Shown here piece after piece: positions 7,170 to 14,495 of a stretch of DNA of 21,879 nt; position 1 is the stretch's first letter, and the number at the start of each line of letters is the position of its first letter. Position numbers and translations under genes: made by a program. The notes under the pieces were generated by a model, which was not told where the DNA came from, ran no database searches, and was given only the letters and a program-made list of their open reading frames with translations. The DNA is from an uncultured Collinsella sp. (lineage in GTDB: Bacteria; Actinomycetota; Coriobacteriia; Coriobacteriales; Coriobacteriaceae): NCBI GenBank assembly GCA_958407085.1, contig CATYHY010000009.1, forward strand, positions 1 through 21,879, in the 5' to 3' direction.

Positions 7170-9659
7170 ATGACCGAACACCATGCCATCAGCCGCCGAG
7201 CGTTTACGCTGGGCCTAGGGCTTGCGGCGTTGTCACCACTTGCAAGCCTGCCCGAAACCGCAGCGCCGGGCATTCCCCTGCGAGCGGCATTTGCAGACAA
7301 CACACCCGCACCGTCGGACAGCCTCGACAATTTCGTCATTCGCCTTCGCCCCGCGGGCTATTTTCGCACCGCGAGCGTCAACCAAGACGGCAACGTTCGC
7401 GGCAACGTCTGCCACCTGTTTAACGACGGCACGTCCAGCAAGCTCATCCTTGAGAACGTAACGACCAAGAATGACGATACAAACTGGTATGCTATCCGCA
7501 CCTTGCTCAATTTCGAAGAGCATAAAAAGACGGGCTACAGCATTTGGTCGGTCGATGGCGACTCGGACAAAGACGGAAAGGTCATCCACGTATGGAGTGG
7601 CGAGCATGACGGCAAGCCCAGCCGCTCTTTTGCGTTCGAGCGGCAATCAAACGGAACCTATATCATCCGAGACCGCACGGTCGAGAAAGAAACCGAGAAA
7701 AAAGACATTAAGTACCTGACAATAGAATCGAACGGCGAAGACCAGGACAACAATAAGATCTGCCATAAGAGTAAGAGCATTCCGTGGGAGCTCGAACTTA
7801 TCGGTTACGACATGAAAAAGAACGATGCCACGGTTAGCAGCCTCGACTGGATCACGTACAGCAGCTACGTCGATGGGCCATGTTGGATGAAATACGTCGA
7901 CGACAACAAGTTCCTCGACGAGCTGAGCATCCCGGGTACGCACGATTCGGGCACCTGTAGCGTGGACAACGACACTGAGCCCCAATCCTCGCAAGTAAAA
8001 TGCCAGCAGGATTACATTCCCACGCAGTTGCTCGAAGGCATTCGCTATTTTGATATCCGGCTCGGAAAGGGCGATGACCCCGGCATCGACCACGGGATTT
8101 TCTACCTACTCAAAAAAGACGGGAACTATCTGCATCTCTCCGATGTCATCGGGTACTTCAAAACGTTTTTGAACGAAAACCCGTCAGAAGCGCTCATCAT
8201 GCTCGCATCGCGCGGCAACGATGAGGCTACCGACGAAAGCATAACGACGGCCTTCGCCAAGGTTATGGCCGATAACCCCAAACTGTTCTATACGTCGAGC
8301 CGCGTTCCCACACTGGGCGAGGTGCGCGGAAAAATCGTCCTGCTACGTCGATTTGGACTCGCCGGCGACAGCGTAAGCGGCCACACGTGGGGACTCGACC
8401 TCACCGAATGGGATGACAAGATCAAGGCTCACTCCGACAGCGCCACTATGTGTCTCGTCCAAGACGCGCGGGGCTTTGAAGCCGCGGGGGAAACAGGCGA
8501 CAAAGAGCCCTATTGCACCAAGGTATACGCCCAGGACAAGTACAAACTCACGGGAACCGACAAGCTCAGCTGGGTCGATAATGCGCTGAAGGAAACGTCC
8601 GGGCGCACGCGCAACGAGGTAGATGTCGAGGACGATGCCGGGGCCGAGGTGCAAGTCCAGGAGCGTTGCTGGTCTATCAACTACACCAGCTGCACGGGCT
8701 TGTCGCACGGAGGCAATCCTTTTACCTCGGCACGAGTAGTCAACGAGCATCTGTATAAGAGCCCGTACATCAATCCCAGCGGCATCGAGGATACAAAGTC
8801 AGATTACCTCAAGCACATTGGCATCATCGCATCCGACTTTGTTGATGCGGCGCTGGCCCGGAGCATCTATCAGCGCAATTACGATACGGAGCACAAGCAG
8901 ACGGCTTCGTACTATCTCCCAGCCCGCATGCACATGACATATGGCAACTCGCTGAGCGACGCCTCGCTCCAGGACGGCAAGACCGTTGGCGAGGGTCATT
9001 TCCGCCTTGTCGACAGCAGCAACGTACTCAACGTGGCGGCTTCGGGCCATGCGTTTGCCATCGAATATGTGGATGTCGACGCCCTGGGCAACGAGACCGT
9101 TACGGGGCTGCAGGGCTCTGTGCCCATCGATATCGATCCACGCGCGCTGACGCCCCATTTTGAGGGACTCGAAGGCCTTAAGGCCGGCGAAGACGTGCGC
9201 GCCAAGATTGCGGCATCACTCGAGGGCAAGCTCGAAACCGATGCCTGCACGGCCCAGCTCGAGTTTGTGCACGACGCGAACGGCGCTCCGGGAACGGCGA
9301 TGGCCGAGGGCGAAACATTTGCCGCAGGGACGTACTGGGTGCGCGTGAACGGTCTCTTGGGCAACGCGGCGCAGAACTACACGCTCGCCAGCGACGGAGC
9401 CGCAAGCTTTACCGTAGCGGCCTCGGGCAGTGCGGGCGGCACCGGCAGCGGCACCGACGGTGGCACGGGTTCCAACGCAGGCAGCGCTGATAAGAACGGT
9501 AAGGGCAACAAGGGCAAGAGCTCGGGCGGAAAACTCGCCGGCACGGGCGATGGCTCCGGCATTGCCGCCGGGCTCGCCGCTGCCGCCGTGGCGACAACGG
9601 TCGCCGGCGCAGCGATGCTTGCAAATGACCGCGAAAACAACGGGAACGTTGACGAATAG
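7170..9659 (+). CDS. Tat-exported, surface-anchored PI-PLC-like phosphodiesterase with N-terminal lectin-like region
   Basis: An 829-residue surface protein. Residues 1-43 are a twin-arginine signal peptide (SRRAFTLGL at 8-16, cleavage near AFA-D). Residues about 50-215 look like a ricin-type beta-trefoil lectin region. Residues about 238-580 carry a phosphatidylinositol-specific phospholipase C X-domain: the general-base histidine is in SIPGTHDSG (H258), the IRYFDIRLG block (291-299) follows, and the second catalytic histidine is in IDHG (H308). Residues about 600-745 look like a beta-rich stalk domain. A Gly/Ser/Lys linker leads to LAGTG (789-793), an LAxTG motif of the class E sortase type, then a hydrophobic helix. 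The tail after it is acidic (NDRENNGNVDE), whereas sorting signals usually end in basic residues. GGAG five bases before the ATG supports the start. Expected activity is cleavage of PI or GPI-like lipids outside the cell; substrate is inferred. Confidence 0.82.
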   Translation: MTEHHAISRRAFTLGLGLAALSPLASLPETAAPGIPLRAAFADNTPAPSDSLDNFVIRLRPAGYFRTASVNQDGNVRGNVCHLFNDGTSSKLILENVTTKNDDTNWYAIRTLLNFEEHKKTGYSIWSVDGDSDKDGKVIHVWSGEHDGKPSRSFAFERQSNGTYIIRDRTVEKETEKKDIKYLTIESNGEDQDNNKICHKSKSIPWELELIGYDMKKNDATVSSLDWITYSSYVDGPCWMKYVDDNKFLDELSIPGTHDSGTCSVDNDTEPQSSQVKCQQDYIPTQLLEGIRYFDIRLGKGDDPGIDHGIFYLLKKDGNYLHLSDVIGYFKTFLNENPSEALIMLASRGNDEATDESITTAFAKVMADNPKLFYTSSRVPTLGEVRGKIVLLRRFGLAGDSVSGHTWGLDLTEWDDKIKAHSDSATMCLVQDARGFEAAGETGDKEPYCTKVYAQDKYKLTGTDKLSWVDNALKETSGRTRNEVDVEDDAGAEVQVQERCWSINYTSCTGLSHGGNPFTSARVVNEHLYKSPYINPSGIEDTKSDYLKHIGIIASDFVDAALARSIYQRNYDTEHKQTASYYLPARMHMTYGNSLSDASLQDGKTVGEGHFRLVDSSNVLNVAASGHAFAIEYVDVDALGNETVTGLQGSVPIDIDPRALTPHFEGLEGLKAGEDVRAKIAASLEGKLETDACTAQLEFVHDANGAPGTAMAEGETFAAGTYWVRVNGLLGNAAQNYTLASDGAASFTVAASGSAGGTGSGTDGGTGSNAGSADKNGKGNKGKSSGGKLAGTGDGSGIAAGLAAAAVATTVAGAAMLANDRENNGNVDE

Positions 9660-9693
9660 GCCAGCCGACCTTTTTGGACACATCGATTTGATG

Positions 9694-9730
9694 AGGGGCG
9701 CAGAATACCGTTCTGTGCCCCTAGCTTTTT
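9694..9730 (+). terminator. Rho-independent terminator of the PLC-like gene
   Basis: A 12-bp stem with one G-U pair (9694-9705 with 9711-9722), five-base loop, then AGCTTTTT. It is 35 bases after the stop codon. Confidence 0.8.
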
Positions 9731-9752
9731 GCAAATGAAGAGGTGGTGTGTT

Positions 9753-9782
9753 CAGAAAACTCGCAGGCTGAGCGACCAGCCT
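9753..9782 (-). terminator. Weak terminator for the small minus-strand gene
   Basis: Read on the minus strand, AGGCTG and CAGCCT (arms 9777-9782 and 9765-9770) form a 6-bp stem with a six-base loop. A GCGAGTTTTC stretch follows. The T run is four bases away from the stem, so activity is uncertain. Confidence 0.35.
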
Positions 9783-9832
9783 CAGTGCCGCCCGATGCGC
9801 GGGCGTAAGTCTGGCCCGAACGCCACTATCGA

Positions 9833-10102
9833 CTACATCACCGAGTTCAACGCATTCACGAACTCCTGGGCCTTCGCACGACTGCTCAGGCTAAAAACAC
9901 AAGCAGTCAACAGCCTGTTACGCAGGAAAACGTCGCGCCCCTTGATCCTGTTGACCCCCGTGATGTCCTTAAGATAGACACTTTCGGTGTGCTTGCCGCC
10001 AAAAGTGCCCTTCTTGAGCACCTCAGTACGTTTGGGGTAGATCTTAACGTCTTTAAACCTACCCGAACCCTTGTCCTGGAATAGCAGCGTGTTGTTGTCC
10101 AT
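9833..10102 (-). CDS. Small protein, possibly a bacterial PH-like domain; function unknown
   Basis: An 89-residue protein starting at the ATG at 10102, which has GGAG eight bases upstream; a GTG at 10147 would add 15 residues but has no ribosome site. The sequence alternates short strands (TLLFQDKGSG, DVKIYPKRTEVLKK, ESVYLKDITGVNRI) and ends in a helix (SRAKAQEFVNALNSVM). That pattern of a beta-barrel capped by one helix is typical of small bacterial PH-like domains, which bind lipids or proteins. No catalytic motif or membrane segment is seen. It is transcribed away from the YhcG-type nuclease gene, with about 168 bases between their starts. The family assignment is a guess from shape. Confidence 0.6.
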   Translation of the reverse strand: MDNNTLLFQDKGSGRFKDVKIYPKRTEVLKKGTFGGKHTESVYLKDITGVNRIKGRDVFLRNRLLTACVFSLSSRAKAQEFVNALNSVM

Positions 10103-10270
10103 ACGCGTCACTCCCGCGGGGTTCGCTAAAACTGTCTCTATGGTCACATTTTAGTCACCGCAAGGCTCCCATGCGAAGGTGCCAGACAGCACAGCAATTC
10201 GTGTCCGCGCGAGGCTTTAAACTAAATGCGATAAAGATGCATTCCACAAGAGGAAAGTGGGGCGACAGTG

Positions 10271-11320
10271 ATGGGCGAACTGGTAAACCGTGGAGAATCG
10301 GCAATCGTGCCAGAAGTTTTTTACAAGCAGGTTTCCTCGATTCTCAACGCCGCTCGCAACAAGGCCTATACCGCCGTTAACTTTGCGATGGTTGAGGCAT
10401 ATTGGGAGATCGGCAAAAGTATTGTTGATGAGCAGGGCGGAGAGGGGCGCGCAGCATATGGAGAGGCATTGATTGCAGGCCTCTCCAGAAGGCTTACCGC
10501 GGATTTCGGAAGAGGCTTTGGCATCGCAAACCTTCGCAATATGCGTCAGTTCTTTCTTGCGTTTCCAATTCGCGACGCACTGCGTAGCGAATTGAGCTGG
10601 ACTCATTACCGCAGGTTGATGCGCATTCCCGACCCTGATGCTCGCACATGGTACATGAACGAATGCGCCGTTTCTCGCTGGAGCACGCGCCAGCTCGAAC
10701 GCCAGATCAACACCATGTTCCGCGAGCGCCTACTTACCAGCAAGGACAAAGAGGCCGTCACCCAGGAAATCCAAGAGAGCGCCCCGGCTCGTCGCCCCGA
10801 GGATATCATCCGCGACCCATATGTACTGGAGTTTTTAGGTTTCTCGGACGATGCTACGTTTCGCGAGAGCGATCTAGAGCAGGCGCTCATCACGCATCTT
10901 CAGAAGTTCCTGCTGGAGCTTGGTCGTGGCTTCGCTTTCGAGGCGCGCCAAAAGCGCATCACCTTTGATGGGCGCCATTTCTATATTGACCTTGTTTTTT
11001 ACAACTATCTGATGCGCTGCTTCGTGCTCATCGACCTTAAGACGGACGACCTTACGCATCAGGACCTGGGCCAGATGCAAATGTATGTGAACTACTACAC
11101 GCGCGAGCTCATGAACGAAGGCGACAATCCGCCCATAGGCATCGTGCTCTGCGCGGACAAAAGCGATTCGATTGTCGAGTACACGCTGCCCGAAGACAAC
11201 GACCAAGTGTTTGCCGCCAAATACCTGCCGTATCTTCCAAGCAAGGAAGAGCTGGCGCGCGAACTAAGCGCCGAGTACCGCGCCATCAACGAAGCGACCA
11301 ATGGCGAAACGCAAGGGTAG
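10271..11320 (+). CDS. YhcG/DUF1016 family PD-(D/E)XK nuclease-like protein
   Basis: A 349-residue protein of the YhcG (DUF1016) family. The N-terminal helical half (about 1-170) carries the typical AYWEIGKSIVDEQ segment and the LSWTHYRRLMRI block, and would bind DNA or a partner. The C-terminal half (about 175-335) is a PD-(D/E)XK-like nuclease fold: Asp240 in FYIDLVFYN and the D-x-K of LIDLKTDDL (Asp255, Lys257) are the expected metal-binding and catalytic residues, all intact. Family members are often found near restriction-modification or other defence genes and toxin-like loci, but none is visible here. GGGG lies nine bases before the ATG; a GTG three bases upstream is also possible. Codon use is more AT-rich than the housekeeping genes of the window, hinting at acquisition. 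Confidence 0.88.
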   Translation: MGELVNRGESAIVPEVFYKQVSSILNAARNKAYTAVNFAMVEAYWEIGKSIVDEQGGEGRAAYGEALIAGLSRRLTADFGRGFGIANLRNMRQFFLAFPIRDALRSELSWTHYRRLMRIPDPDARTWYMNECAVSRWSTRQLERQINTMFRERLLTSKDKEAVTQEIQESAPARRPEDIIRDPYVLEFLGFSDDATFRESDLEQALITHLQKFLLELGRGFAFEARQKRITFDGRHFYIDLVFYNYLMRCFVLIDLKTDDLTHQDLGQMQMYVNYYTRELMNEGDNPPIGIVLCADKSDSIVEYTLPEDNDQVFAAKYLPYLPSKEELARELSAEYRAINEATNGETQG

Positions 11321-11475
11321 CAGCACGTTGCGACCGAAGCCACCGCAGCCGTCGCAGGCGCACTCGCGGTTGCGACGCACGCTACGAAACAATACCGGTC
11401 ATGGACGCCGGCAACGACATTCTAGCCGTGGCTGGCGAGCGTGACCTGACAGGCAAAGACGCGGCCTTCGTCTGA
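11321..11475 (+). pseudogene. Possible decayed 3' end of a gene after the YhcG-type gene
   Basis: One plus frame reads well from ATG at 11401 to TGA at 11473-11475 (MDAGNDILAVAG, ERDLTGKDAAFV), and the terminator hairpin at 11500-11525 follows at once, as after a real gene. Upstream, a different frame (EATAAVAGALAVATHATK) is also protein-like, so a frameshift near 11385 would join them. It could be the remnant of a short gene whose product I cannot name, or chance. Confidence 0.3.
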
Positions 11476-11499
11476 TGTGGGTCCATTGGCTGCCACAGA

Positions 11500-11525
11500 A
11501 AAGGGCCGGTTGCAGCCGGCCCTTT
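11500..11525. terminator. Symmetric hairpin terminator
   Basis: AAAGGGCCGG (11500-11509) pairs perfectly with CCGGCCCTTT (11516-11525) around a six-base loop. A-rich bases before and T-rich bases after make it usable in both directions, although neither T run is long. It most likely ends the YhcG-type transcript. Confidence 0.6.
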
Positions 11526-11745
11526 AGACGATAATACCTGCGTTGCCCGCGCTTCCGAAGTGTGACTAGCTGAGGAGCGGGTTCCGCGGCACAACCTGAT
11601 TTTACCCAGTGAGGAGGCTCTTTTGCAGCCGCTCCACTGTTTATTTACATCTGGCACCCTCAAACAATCAGACGGCAGCCCGCACTCCTGAGAGCTGCCC
11701 CGCACCCCCGGCCATCACCTTACGGCAACAACCGGTGCTACTCCC
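11526..11745. other. Gene-free stretch with imperfect hairpins
   Basis: No credible gene is seen. GGCAGC (11674-11679) and GCTGCC (11694-11699) form a stem about 50 bases past the stop of the zinc-ribbon gene and may end its minus-strand transcript, although no T run follows. A second imperfect hairpin (CAGTG near 11611 with CACTG near 11637) is followed on the plus strand by TTTATTT. Confidence 0.4.
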
Positions 11746-13083
11746 CTAATTCCCAAATAGCGCACCCAGCAGACCGCGGCGTTTGGGCTTCTCCTCTCGG
11801 TAGGAACCCTCGACGGCGGCTGCAACCTGGCGCGGTTGCTCGCCGCCTCCACGGCGCACGATCTGGTACAGGAAGGGCGATTTAACGTATTTGACCTCGA
11901 CGGGCGTGGCGTGCACGGTGCTCGCACCGGACAGATGCAGGCTCGGGCTGAGCGGCGCCACGATATGCGTTTCGCGCTTGTCGCTAAACACCACCGCGGC
12001 CGCGCGGCCCGTCTGGCCGTTTACGGCAATGCGCACCTGCTCGCCATCGCGGCCGTCTGTCGCCGGACGATCGACAAAGTAGACCGGCACCATCACCAGG
12101 CCGTCCTTATGTTTGCGGGCCTTGCGCGCCCACATGCGAATGCTCTTTTTATTGAGCCCCAGTACAGCCTCGGCGTCGTTGCCCGCAACGTCGAGCGCCA
12201 ACTTATCAATGACCACCTGGTCCTTGGTAGACGCATCGACGGAGACAACGCGAAAGTCACCTTCCTGCATGGCGGGATCGAAAGGCCCAACCTTGGCAAA
12301 GTCCCACGGCTCCAAAATGCCCATGAGGCGAACGTCCAGGTAGTTTGCCCTGGGGTATGCCCAGTCGAGCACCTCGTAGTACACCAGGGTCTCCTTGCTC
12401 AGGCCCTTGCCCGGGAAGCTCGCCATCATGCGCAGGTCCGCGAGCGCCATGGGGAAGTAGAAGAGCATCATGTCGTTTTGGATCGCGTCTTCTACGTCGT
12501 GCCCGGCAAAGGCGTCGGGGCACTGACGCACCAGCTGCAGCGCGTTGGCACGTGCCTGCTGCGGCGAGATTTCGAAGGGAATACCCTGCTCGGGCACATA
12601 CTCCGCACCAACGCCCATGGTCAGGCGCTTGCTGAAGGTACCGGGCTTGAGCAGGTCGGCAATGCCGATCTTGTTGCCGCAGGACGGGCACTCAAACACG
12701 CGCTGGGTCGACTCGCCCTCAAAGGACGCGCCACAGAAGGGGCACGGAATGCTCACGTGCGTAGCCTCTTGGAACTCCTGCGCCGTGCCGCGATCCTCCC
12801 ACAGCAGATGTTCCAGGACCGACTGATTGCGCCAGTGCGAATTGAAGAAATACCAGTCCGGGTCCTCCGGACGCTCGAGTTGCGACACATGCGTGAGCTT
12901 GAGCAGTCCATCCACCACCGTCAACGGCGTATGGCGAATGCCCAAAGCGCTCTTGGGCTCTCCGGCGTCCGCCTGCCACGGAATGATCGCACCGCAATAG
13001 GCGCACTCAAAACTGCGCTTAGCCTGGTGCGAGTACATAGGACCGCCGCAGTTTTGACATTTAATGGCAAACATCTCGTCCAT
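11746..13083 (-). CDS. Double zinc-ribbon protein of unknown function
   Basis: A 445-residue protein with two four-cysteine zinc ribbons near the N-terminus: C9-x2-C12 with C27-x2-C30, and C114-x2-C117 with C132-x2-C135 (the second in PCPFCGASFEG and FECPSCGNK). The remaining 300 residues form an alpha/beta region with no recognised catalytic motif, ending in a basic tail (EEKPKRRGLLGALFGN). Such proteins are usually labelled zinc-ribbon or TFIIB-type zinc-ribbon containing, without a proven role. I chose the ATG at 13083 because AAGGAGG lies eight bases upstream; an open extension to 13134 has no such site. A perfect dyad at 13112-13130 lies 29 bases before this start. It is divergent from the CDF exporter, which could mean shared metal control, but that is speculation. 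Confidence 0.8.
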   Translation of the reverse strand: MDEMFAIKCQNCGGPMYSHQAKRSFECAYCGAIIPWQADAGEPKSALGIRHTPLTVVDGLLKLTHVSQLERPEDPDWYFFNSHWRNQSVLEHLLWEDRGTAQEFQEATHVSIPCPFCGASFEGESTQRVFECPSCGNKIGIADLLKPGTFSKRLTMGVGAEYVPEQGIPFEISPQQARANALQLVRQCPDAFAGHDVEDAIQNDMMLFYFPMALADLRMMASFPGKGLSKETLVYYEVLDWAYPRANYLDVRLMGILEPWDFAKVGPFDPAMQEGDFRVVSVDASTKDQVVIDKLALDVAGNDAEAVLGLNKKSIRMWARKARKHKDGLVMVPVYFVDRPATDGRDGEQVRIAVNGQTGRAAAVVFSDKRETHIVAPLSPSLHLSGASTVHATPVEVKYVKSPFLYQIVRRGGGEQPRQVAAAVEGSYREEKPKRRGLLGALFGN

Positions 13084-13111
13084 GGAAACGTCCTCCTTTG
13101 CACAGGGGCTG

Positions 13112-13130
13112 TCGACATTAAGTATGTCGA
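13112..13130. promoter_or_regulatory. Operator-like perfect dyad upstream of the zinc-ribbon gene
   Basis: TCGACAT (13112-13118) and ATGTCGA (13124-13130) are perfect inverted repeats with a five-base centre. On the minus strand a TACTTAAT-like -10 region lies across it, so a bound dimer would cover the promoter of the zinc-ribbon gene. The regulator is unknown. Confidence 0.4.
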
Positions 13131-13301
13131 GCAAACAGGCACATGCCCATACCCATGTGGCCCAAAATGGACCACCCAGGCAGACGAAAAGGCTCGCTCG
13201 TTAGCGCCGGCAGACTATTGCTGCATTTTCTGAGCATCGGCGCACGGCGCCCCCGTGCGAGCTACACTATCCCCTTAAACATGATTGTGAGGACGACCGC
13301 T

Positions 13302-14483
13302 ATGCTATTTGTAAATCGGCTGGTACATACGCTTGTTCCCGGCAGCGAGAGCGAGCCGGTCGATGCATCTTGCCGCACCAACGCGGGCTTTTCCGCAAGC
13401 CTCGTCTGCATTGGCCTCAACATCACCCTGTGCCTGGCCAAGGGCATCGCGGGTCTGCTCGCCGGCTCCGTCTCCCTCATCGCCGACGCTTTCAACAACC
13501 TCTCCGATGCCTCGAGCAACATTGTGAGCCTGCTCGGTTTCCGCCTTGCCAGCCGCCCGGCAGACGAAGGCCACCCCTATGGTCACGGCCGCTACGAGTA
13601 CCTAGCCGGCCTGTTCGTCGCCGTCCTGGTTTGCGCCGTCGGCATCAACCTGATTCTCGAGTCGGTCACCAAGATCATCAAGCCCTCGCCCACCGCTTAC
13701 ACGTTTATTTCCCTTGCGGCACTGGCTACGTCCATGCTCGTTAAGCTCTGGATGGCAGCGTTCAACCGCACGCTGGGCGATCGCATCGACTCGGAGACGC
13801 TCATCGCCACGGCGCAGGACTCCAAAAACGACGTCATCACCTCGGGCTCGGTCTTGGTGGCGGCGCTTATTTCGCAGACGACCGGCTTTGATCTCGATGG
13901 CTGGGCAGGCCTGGGTGTGGGCATCTTCATCTGCATCAGCGGTCTGGGCCTGGTGCGCGACGCCATCAGCCCGTTGCTGGGGCAAGCGCCCGACCCCAAG
14001 CTCGTCCAGGCAATCCGCGACAAGATCATGTCCTATCCGCAGGTCTTGGGCACACACGACCTCATGGTGCACGACTACGGCCCCGGTCGTCAGTTTGCCA
14101 GCGCCCACGTGGAGATGCCCGGCGAGGGCGACGCGTTTGAGCACCACGAGATTCTGGACACCATCGAGCACGACATCAAGCGCCAGATGGGCATTGGTAT
14201 CACGCTGCACTGCGACCCCATCGCGACAACCGGCGATGACTTGCGCGGCTGGGTCAAGCGCGGCGTCATGCAGATCGATCCCGCGCTCTCCATCCACGAT
14301 CTGCACGAGCACAACGGGTTCGTTTCGTTTGACCTGGTGCGTCCCGACGGCTTTGACATATCCGACGAAGAGCTGCTGGAGCTCGTCACGCGCATCGTGC
14401 ACGAGCGCCGGCCCGATGCCTCATGCGTCGTTACGTTTGACTCGGGCTTTAGCTCGCCCGACCGTCCGGCCGAGCAGCTGTAG
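13302..14483 (+). CDS. Cation diffusion facilitator (CDF) exporter, probably manganese-type
   Basis: A 393-residue inner-membrane metal/proton antiporter of the CDF family. Transmembrane helices fall at about 30-55, 56-80, 100-121, 132-154, 180-200 and 203-225, followed by a cytoplasmic ferredoxin-like dimer domain (about 230-320) and a longer than usual C-terminal region. The family GHGRYEYLAG block is at 95-103. The transport-site residues read N65-x3-D69 in helix 2 (NNLSD) and D173-x3-D177 in helix 5 (DSKND). This N-D-D-D arrangement is described for Mn exporters such as MntE, whereas zinc members usually have H/D-x3-D in helices 2 and 5. The ATG at 13302 has GAGG nine bases upstream; the frame is open to 13143 but without a ribosome site. 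It converges on the next gene with only 12 bases between stops. Confidence 0.88.
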   Translation: MLFVNRLVHTLVPGSESEPVDASCRTNAGFSASLVCIGLNITLCLAKGIAGLLAGSVSLIADAFNNLSDASSNIVSLLGFRLASRPADEGHPYGHGRYEYLAGLFVAVLVCAVGINLILESVTKIIKPSPTAYTFISLAALATSMLVKLWMAAFNRTLGDRIDSETLIATAQDSKNDVITSGSVLVAALISQTTGFDLDGWAGLGVGIFICISGLGLVRDAISPLLGQAPDPKLVQAIRDKIMSYPQVLGTHDLMVHDYGPGRQFASAHVEMPGEGDAFEHHEILDTIEHDIKRQMGIGITLHCDPIATTGDDLRGWVKRGVMQIDPALSIHDLHEHNGFVSFDLVRPDGFDISDEELLELVTRIVHERRPDASCVVTFDSGFSSPDRPAEQL

Positions 14484-14495
14484 TCTGCTTAACAG

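Noticed and set aside
11382..11705. A 107-codon minus-strand frame
   Set aside because: It has no ribosome site, contains the terminator hairpin and has an unlikely composition.
11836..13233. A 465-codon open frame on the plus strand
   Set aside because: It is antisense to the zinc-ribbon gene, whose cysteine motifs and AAGGAGG site are convincing. The plus frame shows no motif.
13143..13301. A 53-codon N-terminal extension of the CDF exporter
   Set aside because: The sequence is not exporter-like, and the ATG at 13302 has a good ribosome site.
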